This document shows, piece after piece, positions 16,951 to 25,881 of a stretch of DNA of 64,000 bases (the stretch's first letter is position 1; each line of letters begins with the position of its first letter). Origin of the DNA: Hymenobacter siberiensis (GTDB lineage Bacteria; Bacteroidota; Bacteroidia; Cytophagales; Hymenobacteraceae); the NCBI RefSeq assembly GCF_018967845.1, contig NZ_JAHLZZ010000001.1:1488001-1552000 (forward strand). The letters run 5' to 3'. Made by a program: the position numbers and the translations under genes. The notes under the pieces are model-generated. The model was not told the DNA's origin. It made no database searches and was given only the letters and a program-made list of their open reading frames with translations.

Positions 16951-17433
16951 TTATTTCAGATTGGTGCTCCGGTTGTTGAGGCGTACTACCTGGCCAACGC
17001 GCTTACCGTTGCGCTTAATGCGGGCACCGTTGGCCTGCTCCAGCACCAGGCGCGGCAGCGTGCATTCGGTGAGGGCAATTTCCTGGGGCGTGTAGCCGGC
17101 CGCGCCCACCACCAGCGTCTGGCCCTGGTACACGGGGTCGGTGAGGTGGAACTTGCCATCCGCATCGGTTACATATACATCGTGGGTGCCTTTCACGAGC
17201 AGCGTGGCGCCCACTAGGGGCCGGCCGTTGGGCTCATAAATGGTTCCGGTGAGGGGCGCGCACGCCAGGCGCATGGGCCGGGCCGCGCTGCTGGCTGTTG
17301 GTCGCGACGACATGGCGATGTGGTCCTGGGCATTGCCGGCCGGTGCCAGCGTGCTGGCGCTTTGGGCGGCCACGGTCTGGCTGCTACCCAGGGCAAAAAA
17401 AGTTACTGCGGCGGCGAGAAAAAATGGGCGCAT
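16951..17433 (-). CDS. Secreted CarboxypepD_reg-like domain protein
   Basis: 160 residues with a signal peptide (MRPFFLAAAVTFFALGSSQTVAAQ). Residues about 60-130 form one carboxypeptidase-regulatory-like beta-sandwich: GTIYEPNGRPLVGATLLVKGT, TDADGKFHL and VVGAAGYTPQEI. In Bacteroidota this domain normally sits at the N-terminus of TonB-dependent receptors; here it stands alone. Its function is unknown; a periplasmic or cell-surface role is likely. A monocistronic unit with its own terminator. Confidence 0.75.
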   Translation of the reverse strand: MRPFFLAAAVTFFALGSSQTVAAQSASTLAPAGNAQDHIAMSSRPTASSAARPMRLACAPLTGTIYEPNGRPLVGATLLVKGTHDVYVTDADGKFHLTDPVYQGQTLVVGAAGYTPQEIALTECTLPRLVLEQANGARIKRNGKRVGQVVRLNNRSTNLK

Positions 17434-17679
17434 AGGTAAGCGGATTAAAACGAGCGTGCAGGAATGAATATGAAGTTATTAATTGATAATTAACCCGTAA
17501 TAATAATAAGTATAGTTTTTTACCGGAATAGCATAATTTTAGTGCGGCTTTTCGTGCGAGCCGAGGCCGGCCAAATGGCTGTACTATTCAACTGGCCTGG
17601 TTTTTACTTAGTTTCAAAAAGGAAAATTTTACACCCTATTCACGCAGTCGGGAGCAAGTTGTTGCCTCAATTAACCAGT

Positions 17680-19140
17680 ATGCCCAAATTTCATAAACCT
17701 TCTTTTGCTTGCCTGCGCCCGGTTCGCGTGCTTCACCTGTTGGCCTGAGCTTGTTGCTGCTGCCGGCTACCAGCTGGGCGCAGGGCCTGGTGGCGTTTCC
17801 GGGGGCCGAGGGTGCGGGGCGCTTCACCACCGGCGGGCGGGGCACGGCGGCAATGCCCACCACGGTGCTCGAAGTCACCAACCTGCTCGATGACGGCCAG
17901 CCCGGCAGCCTGCGCTACGCCGTGCAGCTGAACCTCGCTAAAGCCTCCGTGCGCACCATCGTCTTTCGGGTGTCGGGCACCATTCACCTGTTGTCGCCGC
18001 TCACCATCAGCAAGGGCAACATCACCATTGCGGGCCAGACGGCCCCCGGCGGCGGTATTTGTCTGGCCGATTATCCGGTATCGGCGAAGGCCAATAATGT
18101 GATTATCCGCTTCATCCGCTTCCGGATGGGTGATAAGAACCAGAACCAGGGCTTCGTGGACGGCGGGGGCGGCGATGATGCCTTTGGCGGCACCCGCAAC
18201 AACCACCTCATCGTAGACCATTGCTCGATGAGCTGGAGCACCGACGAGGCCATGTCGGTGTACGAGGGCGACAGTACCACCCTGCAATGGAACATCATGG
18301 CCGAGCCACTGAACTACGCCTACCACTACGAAGCCGGCGACACCGATTTCGAGCGCCACGGCTTCGGCGGCATCTGGGGCGGTAGCATTCCTCGTTCCAC
18401 CACAACCTGTTTGCGCACTGCAAAAACCGCACGCTGCGCTTCAACGGCAGCCGCTACACGCACGCGGCAGGGTTCGAGAATGTCGATTTCAGCAATAACG
18501 TAATTTACGACTGGGGCGAAAACAACGTGTACGCCGGCGAGGGCGGCAACGACAACGTGGTGAACAACTACTACAAGCCTGGCCCCAGTACCAACCCCAA
18601 GGTGCAGGCCCTGGTGCTGAACCCGTACAAAATAGACAAGGAAAAGGGCCGCCTGCCCTACGGCAAGTTCTACCTCACCGGTAACTACGTAGACGGCTCG
18701 CCCGCCGTGACGGCCCGTAACTGGTGCGGCGTGGTGATGAACGGCGGGACCTCCGCCGATACCGCGCAGTCGAAAGTAACCACGCCGTTCGACCTGGGCC
18801 CGCTGGCCCTGCAAGCCGCGCCCGCCGCCTACGAGGCCGTGCTGAACGGCGCGGGGGCCATCTACCCGCAGTGCGACACGCTCGACCAGCGCATTGCGCA
18901 CCCGCACCGGCACCATCATCGACGTGCAGGGCCACTACCCGCACGTCACGCCCTACCGCATCTCGCAAAAAGCCTGGCTGGTGCTGAAATCAACCCCCGC
19001 ACCCCTCGATACCGACCACGACGGCATGCCCGACGCCTGGGAAAAAGCTCATCACCTGAACCCTGAAAATGCTGCCTACCGATGGCTACACCAACCTGGA
19101 AAGCTATTTGAATAGCCTGGTGGCGGTGGGAGGGAAGTAG
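17680..19140 (+). pseudogene. Pectate lyase (PL1-like), broken by four frameshifts
   Basis: Homology runs through four reading frames: signal peptide from ATG 17680 (MPKFHKPSFACLRPVRV), mature start QGLVAFPGAEGAG, core VIIRFIRFRMGD and IVDHCSMSWSTDEAMSVY, and C-terminus DTDHDGMPDAWEKAHHLNP...DGYTNLESYLNSL. Frame changes occur near 17747 (one base missing after GGCC), 18386 (one C missing before ATTCCTCG), about 18893 (a small deletion, probably 2 or 8 bp) and about 19078 (2 bp missing). With these restored it reads as a full secreted pectate lyase with a Ca-binding DxDxDG-type tail. Two of the indels are not simple homopolymer slips, which favours real decay over sequencing error, though local base errors cannot be excluded. 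Confidence 0.85.
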
Positions 19141-19163
19141 CAGGAAGTCAGGAATAACAAAGC

Positions 19164-19270
19164 AACGGTCATGCTGAGCGCAGCCGAAGCATCTCTACCG
19201 CACCAGTAATTCCAATTGTCAGGATTAGTATCGCGGTAAAGATGCTTCTACTGCGCTCAGCATGACCGTT
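19164..19270. repeat. Dispersed palindrome, GTCATGC-family
   Basis: Left arm AACGGTCATGCTGAGCGCAG continues into GAAGCATCT. The right arm mirrors it and ends CAGCATGACCGTT at 19270. The outer arms are nearly perfect and the centre is variable. It lies between the pectate lyase and hydrolase pseudogenes. Confidence 0.9.
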
Positions 19271-19353
19271 ATGCTTTGAGCCAGTGCCGCATTCGCCATT
19301 CAGCCGCCATTTCGCCCGTTCAGCGGGCCGGAATACCGTTCGCTTAAATTTCG

Positions 19354-19384
19354 TTTCGACCGCTGATGGGGACCGGTAAGTTTG
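19354..19384 (+). promoter_or_regulatory. Candidate Bacteroidota promoter
   Basis: TAAGTTTG (19377-19384) matches the TAnnTTTG -7 element. A weak -33 match, TTTC, lies 19 bp upstream (19354-19357). It is about 36 bp before the hydrolase ATG at 19420. Confidence 0.45.
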
Positions 19385-19419
19385 GGTCATTTAATCACCA
19401 ACAACCCCATACTTACCCG

Positions 19420-20242
19420 ATGAAAACTGCTGCTTTCGCCCGCCGCCTGTCCTTGGCGCTGTTGCTGCTGAGCGCGGCCGGCGCTACTTTCGCCACCAAT
19501 CCGGTCGCCGCGCCTGCCGCAAAAGTCGTGGCCGATAATCCTGCGTTGCACCCCACCTTCACGGTGCGGGTGGTGGGCAAGGGCCAGCCCATGCTGCTCA
19601 TTCCCGGTCTGAACTGCCCCGGCGCGGTGTGGGACGAAACCGTGGCCCACTACCAGACGCGGTACTGGTGCCATATCATCTCGCTGGCAGGCTTCGCCGG
19701 CACGGCTCCCGTCGCCCCCCTGGCCGACCCGCTGCTGCCCGCCGTGCGCGACCAACTGCTGGCCTACATCAAAACCCAGAAGCTGAGCAAGCCCACCATC
19801 GTGGGCCACAGCCTGGGCGGCTTTATGGCGCTGGCCCTGGAGCGCGGCCCAGCCCGAGGCCATCGGCCCGCTCGTGATTGTGGATTCGCTGCCCTTCATG
19901 GCCGCCATCCAGAATCCGGCCGCTACCGTGGAAACCGTGCGGCCCATGGCCGACAAGATGCGCCAGCAGATGAAGCAGGGCCACCTGCCCGCCGCCGCCC
20001 AACGCCAGATGGTGGCCGGCATGGCCACCGACACCGCCCGCCAAACCCAGATTGCCCGCTGGGGCACGGCCTCGGACCCCGCCACCACCGCCCAGGCCAT
20101 GTACGATATGTACACCATTGATTTGCGGAACGACGTCGGCCGGATTCAGCAGCCCGTGCTGGTGCTGGGGGCCTGGGCCGCCTACGCGCAGTATGGCTCG
20201 ACGAAGGAGAGCACCCGCGCCATCTTCACGCAGCAATACGCC
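19420..20242 (+). pseudogene. Alpha/beta hydrolase, frameshifted and C-terminally replaced
   Basis: Signal peptide at ATG 19420 (MKTAAFARRLSLALLLLSAAG). The hydrolase core follows: GKGQPMLLIPGLNCPGAVWDE (oxyanion region, here in outline), IVGHSLGGFMALAL (nucleophile elbow G-H-S-L-G), then after a one-base insertion near 19842 SAAQPEAIGPLVIVDSLPF. Homology continues to GAWAAYAQYGSTKESTRAIFTQQYA, after which the frame runs directly into a response regulator. The catalytic His region expected in the last 40 residues is missing. The gene is therefore broken twice: by the frameshift and by the fusion at 20234-20242. Confidence 0.85.
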
Positions 20243-20737
20243 CTGCAGGCCTTCGCCGTCAACGCCCTCGACTACCTGCTGAAACCCGTGCAGGAAGCCC
20301 GCCTGGCCGCCGCCCTGGCCAAGGCCCGCGCCCATTGCAGTGCCCCGGTGCCGGCCGCAATGACTCCCGCCGGCCCGGCCGAGGAAGCCCCGCTGGCCCC
20401 GCTCACGGTCCAGGACCAGGTGTTTGTGAAGGACGGTGAGCGGTGCTGGTTCGTGAAGCTGGCCGACATCAAGCTCTTCGAAATCAACGGCAGCTACCCC
20501 CGCATTCATTTCGAAAGCCACCAGCCACTCATTCCACGCACCTTGCAGCAGCTGGAGGCGCGCCTCGACCCCAAAGTGTTTTTTCGCGTCAATCGCCAGC
20601 AGATTATCAACCTGAAATGGATTGCCGGCATCGAGCCTTGGTTTAGCAACACACTGAAGCTGAAGCGGCGCGGCGGCCCCGAGGTGGAAGTGTCGCGGCA
20701 GCAGTCGGTGCGGTTCCGGGAGCTGCTGAGCCTGTAG
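20234..20737 (+). pseudogene. LytTR-family response regulator, 3' fragment fused to hydrolase
   Basis: From QYALQAFAVNALDYLLKPV (the last strand and helix of a receiver domain, with its conserved K-P) the frame continues through a linker into a complete LytTR DNA-binding domain: VFVKDGERCWFVKLADIKLF, then YPRIHF, HQPLIPRTLQQLEARL and FFRVNRQQIINL. The receiver's phosphoacceptor Asp and its first four strands are absent. The junction lies in CAATACGCC (20234-20242), which fits both parent genes, so a deletion by short homology is the simplest explanation. If translated, the DNA-binding domain would be free of receiver control. Confidence 0.85.
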
Positions 20738-20750
20738 CGGCGGCGGTGGG

Positions 20751-21107
20751 TTACGCGCAGAGCTCGGCGAACACCAGGATATTGCCGAACGGGTCGGTCA
20801 CTTCCACCTGCATCACTTTGTCGCTCCAGTAGGTTTTTTGCAGCACCGGGCTCGGATAGGCTGAGGCCTTCTGCGTGAGTAGGTAGTGAAAGGCAATCAA
20901 GCCATTGATTTCGGCCATAGCCTTGGCGCCGGCGCAGCTTTCCTCGGGGTGGCTGGTGAGGTGCAGCACGATGCCGCCGCGCGATACCTGCATGTACAGC
21001 GGCCCGCGCGCCGACTGCTCCTCCCAGTCAATTCGAAACCCCAGCCAGTCGATGTAGAAATCGAGGGCCTGCTGGTAATCTGAAATCTGAAAAATGGGCG
21101 TGACCAT
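20751..21107 (-). CDS. VOC/glyoxalase superfamily protein
   Basis: 118 residues, single VOC-type domain: TPIFQISDYQQALDFYIDWLGF at the start, GIVLHLTSHPEE in the middle and VEVTDPFGNILVFAEL at the end. This layout is common to glyoxalases, bleomycin-resistance-like proteins and many uncharacterised VOC proteins. Candidate metal ligands (His in LHLT, Glu in FAEL) are present, but substrate and catalysis cannot be called. It converges on the LytTR fragment, 13 bp away. Confidence 0.8.
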   Translation of the reverse strand: MVTPIFQISDYQQALDFYIDWLGFRIDWEEQSARGPLYMQVSRGGIVLHLTSHPEESCAGAKAMAEINGLIAFHYLLTQKASAYPSPVLQKTYWSDKVMQVEVTDPFGNILVFAELCA

Positions 21108-21256
21108 TGAGGCGGTTGGCTAAATAGCAGCGGTTGGCTTTGTGCTGATATTCGTTGAAATATAGTCCGAAATCGGCGATATTTCTTGCTGTTGTCTCAC
21201 CTACGCCAGCCGCACCCGTTTCAGATTACCCGGCCCGGTTCGCCTACATTTAGCCC

Positions 21257-22753
21257 ATGATTTCACCTGCCGAATATGACCGCCTCGACGGCCTGGCCCA
21301 GGCTGCCCTCGTGCGCGCCGGCCAGCTCACGCCCGCCGAGCTGTGCGCCGCCGCCATTGCCCGTGCCGAGGCCGTAAATCCTCAAATCAACGCCGTGGTG
21401 CACCCGTTGTATGAGCCCGCCCGGGCTCGCGCCGCCGTCGGGCTGCCGGCTGGCCCATTCGGCGGCGTGCCGTTTCTGCTGAAGGATTTTGGCGCGCAGT
21501 ATGCCGGCGCGCCGCACACCTCGGGCAGCCGGGCGCTGCGCCATTTTGTGCCCCACGAAGATGCCGAGCTGGTGCGCCGCTGGCAGGCTGCCGGCCTCAA
21601 CATCCTGGGCAAAACCAATACCCCCGAGTTTGCCCTGATGGGCGTGACTGAACCCTTGCTGCACGGCCCCGCCCGCAACCCCTGGCACCTGGGCCACACG
21701 CCCGGCGGCAGCAGCGGCGGGGCGGCGGCGGCCGTGGCGGCCGGCATTGTGCCGGTGGCCGGGGCGGGCGACGGCGGCGGCTCCATCCGCATTCCGGCGG
21801 CCTGCTGCGGGCTGTTTGGGCTGAAACCCAGCCGGGGCCGCGTGCCCACCGGCCCTGAGCAGGGCGAAAAGTGGCAAGGTGCCGCCGTGGAGCACGTGGT
21901 GTCGCGCTCGGTGCGCGACAGCGCGGCCCTGCTCGATGCCACTCTGGGTCCCGATGCGGGTGCGCCCTACTTCCTGCCCAAGCCCGCCCGGCCTTATCTG
22001 GAAGAGGTGGGCCGGGAGCCCGGCCGCCTGCGCATCGCCTTCAGCCTGGGCCACCCGCTGGGCAGCGCCTTGCACCCGGAGTGCGCTACGGCCGTGACGG
22101 AGGCCGCGAAACTGCTCGAAAGCCTGGGCCATGAGGTAGCGGAGGTGCCGCTGCCGTTTGATGGCCAGGCCGTGGCCTCGGCGTTCCTGATGCTGTATTT
22201 TGGCGAAACCGGGGCCAGCATCGCGGCCCTGGCCAAACACCTGGGCCGCCCGGCCCGGCCCAGCGACGTGGAGCCCACCACCTGGCTGCTGGGCCTACTG
22301 GGCCGCACGTATTCCGCCGCCGATTTCGCTGCCGCCCGCCATACCTGGAACGACCATGCCCGCGCCTTCGGCCGCTTCCATCTTACCCACGACCTGCTGC
22401 TCACGCCCACGCTGGCCACGCCGCCCGTGCGCATCGGCGAGCTGCAGCCCAAGCCGCTGGAGCAAAAGCTGCTGAAGCTGGTGAATACCTTTGGCCTGGG
22501 TGGTCTCATCCGCCGCTCGGGCATCGTGGAGAAGCTGGCCGAGCAGAGCCTCGAAAAAACGCCCTACACCCAGGTGGCCAACCTCACGGGCCAGCCCGCC
22601 ATGTCGGTGCCCCTGCACTGGACCGCCGACGGCCTGCCCTGCGGCGTGCAGTTCATCGCAAAGCTGGGGGCTGAGGACGTGCTGTTCCGGCTGGCCGGGC
22701 AGCTGGAGCAGGCTCGGCCGTGGTTTGATAAGCGGCCGGTGCTGGTGGGGTAG
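21257..22753 (+). CDS. Amidase-signature family amidase
   Basis: 498 residues. All parts of the Ser-cisSer-Lys triad are visible: Lys in PFLLKDFGA (about residue 75), GGSSGGAAAAVAAG (about 150-163) and GDGGGSIRIPAACCGLFGLKPS (about 172-193). LTGQPAMSVPL near the C-terminus is also typical. The family hydrolyses amides; GatA is unlikely because of the length, the N-terminal sequence and the absence of GatB/GatC nearby. Likely cytoplasmic, as no signal peptide is seen. ATG start at 21257; strong terminator 30 bp downstream. Confidence 0.9.
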   Translation: MISPAEYDRLDGLAQAALVRAGQLTPAELCAAAIARAEAVNPQINAVVHPLYEPARARAAVGLPAGPFGGVPFLLKDFGAQYAGAPHTSGSRALRHFVPHEDAELVRRWQAAGLNILGKTNTPEFALMGVTEPLLHGPARNPWHLGHTPGGSSGGAAAAVAAGIVPVAGAGDGGGSIRIPAACCGLFGLKPSRGRVPTGPEQGEKWQGAAVEHVVSRSVRDSAALLDATLGPDAGAPYFLPKPARPYLEEVGREPGRLRIAFSLGHPLGSALHPECATAVTEAAKLLESLGHEVAEVPLPFDGQAVASAFLMLYFGETGASIAALAKHLGRPARPSDVEPTTWLLGLLGRTYSAADFAAARHTWNDHARAFGRFHLTHDLLLTPTLATPPVRIGELQPKPLEQKLLKLVNTFGLGGLIRRSGIVEKLAEQSLEKTPYTQVANLTGQPAMSVPLHWTADGLPCGVQFIAKLGAEDVLFRLAGQLEQARPWFDKRPVLVG

Positions 22754-22781
22754 GGGTGGTACAATCGGCCCAATTGGCCAC

Positions 22782-22810
22782 AAAAAAAGCCCGGCCGAAG
22801 CCGGGCTTTT
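22782..22810. terminator. Bidirectional terminator between amidase and M36 protease genes
   Basis: AAAAAAAGCCCGGC - CGAA - GCCGGGCTTTT: a GC-rich stem with an A-run on the left and a T-run on the right, placed between convergent genes. Confidence 0.92.
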
Positions 22811-22834
22811 CTGCAAACGCAGGGACCGTGAAGC

Positions 22835-25669
22835 TTAGTGCTGCACGCTCACCTTGGTGCTGTACGTGCCACCGCTGGTCGTTACGCGCACAATGTAAAT
22901 GCCCGATGCCAGGCGGCTGGTGTTCAGCTCCACGCCGCTCTGCTGCATCTGGCCGGCTGGTACTGGCATGGCGCGCAGCACGGTTTTGCCCAGCAGGTCG
23001 AGCATGTCTACCTGCATGGGTACGGTGCTGGTGAGCTGTGTGCGCACGGTGAGCACGTTCTGCGCCGGGTTGGGGTAGGCTTCCAGCGCATTGCCGGCGG
23101 TAGCGCCATTCTTGCTGGACAAGGCGATGGCCGGAGTGCCGGGGGGCAGGTCAAATGCCTGCACAATGCCCGTAACGAGTGGCGCACCGTTCACACGGTT
23201 GCCCTGCACGGCGCTGTAACCCATGCCCCGACGGGCAAACACGTTCCAAATCAGGCCGGCGTTGGCGGCGCGGTTGGTGAGCGAGTCGGCCCGCAGCAGG
23301 CCATCGCGGCCGTCGAGGAAGCCGGGGTTACACACCTGCAGCTTGCAGCCGTCGAGCACCAGCTTCAGGGCTTTGTTGTTGCCGCCGGTAGCGCTGAAGA
23401 AGTCGGCGTTGTAGCCGTAGCGGTAGATGAACTGCCAGTTCAGGTCCCACAGCACGGTAGCCCACACTTCGCCCACGTCGTGGGTTTCCTGGAAGCGGCC
23501 GGTGGCGGTGCCCAACTGGGCGTAGGTGTAGTTGTTCTGCGCGAAGTTGGTGGAGTACGGCTTGCGGCGGAAGCCCGGGCCCACGGCGTAGGGGTTGCCG
23601 TTGTCGTAGGTCGCCACGTAGCGGTTGTTTGCACCATCTTCGCCGGGGCGGGTGGTCATCCAGAGGGCAAAAAAGTCGCTCCAGCCTTCGCCCATGGTTT
23701 GGTTGCCAGTGGCGGAGTTGAGGCAGCTGGAGTTAGCCGGGCCGCCGGTGAGGCGGTTGCTGATGCCGTGGCCAAACTCGTGCGATACCACGCCGTTGTC
23801 AAACGAGCCGTCGAAGTCGGCACCCAGCGTGGTGGTCGCGTTCAGCGTAGCCCCGGCCAGAATGGCCGTGCGCAGCCGGAAGCCATCGGCCCCACTGATG
23901 AAAATGGCCGGAATGCGAATGCCCACGGTATCGGTGCCGCCGAAATTCATCAGGTTGGTGGTGGTGCCCAGCGAGTCGAACACGATAACGGAAGTAGCAC
24001 CGTTGTCCTGGGCACGCTTCACCTTGGTGGCAAATGCGTTGGTAGCCCGGGGATTGAGCGTGGTGAGCTGGGGGCAGCCGCCGCGCTGAATAAAGGCAAT
24101 ATTGCCGGCCACCGCCGCCGCGTTCACGAAGGGCGAAGCGCAGCCGTGGTCGCCGCCATCGGCCGATACGCCATCGTTCACGAGCACCAGCCGGCCCGTC
24201 AGCGGCCGCTTGGTGAGGCGTGGGCCAAAGGAAACCGCCGCAAAGCGGTAGCTGCCGGCCGCGCTGGCCGCGCCGGTTACGGTCAGGGCATTGGCCCCGG
24301 TGTTATCAAACAGGTACATCTGCATCCGGCCGTTGCTGCCGTCTGCCGGAGTCGAGAAGTTGGCGTTGTTGCGGCCGCTGCCGTCCTGCGATTCGGCCCG
24401 CACAAAGTCGTTGCCCAGGCCCTGAGTACCAATGTTCTTGTACTGGAAGTTGCCCGATACCTCATCAAACCCCTTGCTCATCATCACGTCGTGGAGCATG
24501 TTGTTCCAGTAGAACAGGTTGGTGATGCCGGCCGCGAGGTTGCCCGGGTCGCGGGGCCCCAGTGGCTGGTTGAAGGCAAAGTCGAAGTCGCGGTTGGCCC
24601 CGCCATCGGGCGAGTTGGTAGTAGAAGCCACGTTGCCGTTGCCCGATACCGTCGTAGCGTTGTCGTCGTAGGCCGCCACGTTGTTGCCTCGCGTGAGCTG
24701 CTTGCCGCTCGAAATCAGCGAGTAGGCATCGGCGTAGAACGCGCTGGGGGCGCGGGTGTCGCTCACCTGCCAGCCGTAGGGCGAGTACAGCGGGTTTGCC
24801 GAGCTGAAGGGCACCACCACGCGGGGCGCAAGGTCGGGGCTTTCGAACGGCACGGGGATAACCGTCATGCTGTTGGCTACGCCCGTGGTGCCTTTCGCGC
24901 CTTTGGCGTTCTTCAGCGCCTTGGCGGCTTTCACGTCCAGGGCAATGGCGGCCGTGGTGGGCACCAGCTTGCGCCGGGCCTGCTCCTGCATCACATGCTG
25001 GCGGAAGGTGGTCTGCTCGCTCACGGTGTAGTCGTTGCGGTCCAGCAGGCGGCCGGTTTGCGCATCCACGCGGGCGTTCCAGTAGTGCTGCTGGTCGAGC
25101 TGGGCAATGGTCACGTTCCACACGAGCACCAGCTTGTTGTCAACGCGCAGGTACATCAGCCGCACCGGAATGTTTTCTTCCGAAATACCGCCTTTGTTGA
25201 ACACAATGCCGTCGGCCACGCGGCCTTCCGTCACGCGTTGCAGGGCTACGGGCATGGGCAGGCTCAGGCCCTTCGCGGCCGCTCCCACGGCTTGCTCCGG
25301 CGTGAGGCCCGGCGTGGCCGAAGGGGCTACTGCCGCCGCGCCCGCCAGAAAATCCTGGTTGAAATACACCACCTTGCCGCTGGCATCGGTGTGCACGGCC
25401 CCGTTGGCGTTAAACACCGTCAGGCCATTCACCCGCTGCTGCAGGTAGGTGTGCGTGAGGCCCGTGCTGGCGTCAGCATACGAGCTGGTCACCGTAGGAT
25501 TGGCCACATCGGCCTCCGTCAGGTGGCCCTGGGCCCGCGCCTTCACGGCAAACGAGGCCAGCACCTGCGCGGCCGGGGTAACCTCCTGGGCCAACACCAG
25601 CCCCGGCATAGCCAGCGCAATGGCCAGTGCCAGCTTACGATAGCCTGAATTAGTAGGTAATACGTTCAT
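22835..25669 (-). CDS. Secreted M36 (fungalysin-like) metalloprotease with T9SS sorting domain
   Basis: 944 residues from the ATG at 25667-25669 (MNVLPTNSGYRKLALAIALAM, signal peptide); an ATG at 25819 would add an implausible leader. An N-terminal FTP-type propeptide (residues about 50-220) is followed by the catalytic domain with HEFGHGISNRL (about 630) and the downstream Glu ligand in MGEGWSDFFALW (about 660). A PA-type insert (NIAFIQRGGCP...GATSVIVFDS) lies near 510-560. The last 80 residues, EAYPNPAQNVLTV...LASGIYIVRVTTSGG, form a type-A T9SS sorting domain. Role: extracellular protein degradation, exported through the Por system and anchored or released at the surface. Confidence 0.93.
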   Translation of the reverse strand: MNVLPTNSGYRKLALAIALAMPGLVLAQEVTPAAQVLASFAVKARAQGHLTEADVANPTVTSSYADASTGLTHTYLQQRVNGLTVFNANGAVHTDASGKVVYFNQDFLAGAAAVAPSATPGLTPEQAVGAAAKGLSLPMPVALQRVTEGRVADGIVFNKGGISEENIPVRLMYLRVDNKLVLVWNVTIAQLDQQHYWNARVDAQTGRLLDRNDYTVSEQTTFRQHVMQEQARRKLVPTTAAIALDVKAAKALKNAKGAKGTTGVANSMTVIPVPFESPDLAPRVVVPFSSANPLYSPYGWQVSDTRAPSAFYADAYSLISSGKQLTRGNNVAAYDDNATTVSGNGNVASTTNSPDGGANRDFDFAFNQPLGPRDPGNLAAGITNLFYWNNMLHDVMMSKGFDEVSGNFQYKNIGTQGLGNDFVRAESQDGSGRNNANFSTPADGSNGRMQMYLFDNTGANALTVTGAASAAGSYRFAAVSFGPRLTKRPLTGRLVLVNDGVSADGGDHGCASPFVNAAAVAGNIAFIQRGGCPQLTTLNPRATNAFATKVKRAQDNGATSVIVFDSLGTTTNLMNFGGTDTVGIRIPAIFISGADGFRLRTAILAGATLNATTTLGADFDGSFDNGVVSHEFGHGISNRLTGGPANSSCLNSATGNQTMGEGWSDFFALWMTTRPGEDGANNRYVATYDNGNPYAVGPGFRRKPYSTNFAQNNYTYAQLGTATGRFQETHDVGEVWATVLWDLNWQFIYRYGYNADFFSATGGNNKALKLVLDGCKLQVCNPGFLDGRDGLLRADSLTNRAANAGLIWNVFARRGMGYSAVQGNRVNGAPLVTGIVQAFDLPPGTPAIALSSKNGATAGNALEAYPNPAQNVLTVRTQLTSTVPMQVDMLDLLGKTVLRAMPVPAGQMQQSGVELNTSRLASGIYIVRVTTSGGTYSTKVSVQH

Positions 25670-25881
25670 ATAGAGTGAAGAGTGGGAAGACAAAAACGGT
25701 TGGGCAACAGCTTTTAATTGCTGCGAATGAATGAGGGATTTCCCGAAAAACAGTTGCGTTGCCCGGGTGCGCCAGGTTTGGGAATTGAAGGTTGGCACCG
25801 AAGCGCAATTGCCAGGCAAATGCCTTCAGTGCCAACTTCTCAACGGGCAGTCGATGGGGTGAAATAGTGCGGCTGCGCGCG

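Noticed and set aside
21257-22753. GatA subunit of the tRNA amidotransferase
   Set aside because: The amidase triad is shared, but the N-terminal sequence and lack of GatB/GatC neighbours favour a general amidase.
22838-25648. 936-codon plus-strand frame opposite the M36 protease gene
   Set aside because: The minus-strand protein has a full set of protease, FTP and T9SS motifs; the opposite frame is His/Arg/Gly-rich and featureless.
25670-25881. Possible gene in the gap between the M36 protease and adhesin genes
   Set aside because: No frame with sensible start and composition was found; the upstream extension of the M36 frame lacks a signal-peptide-compatible start.
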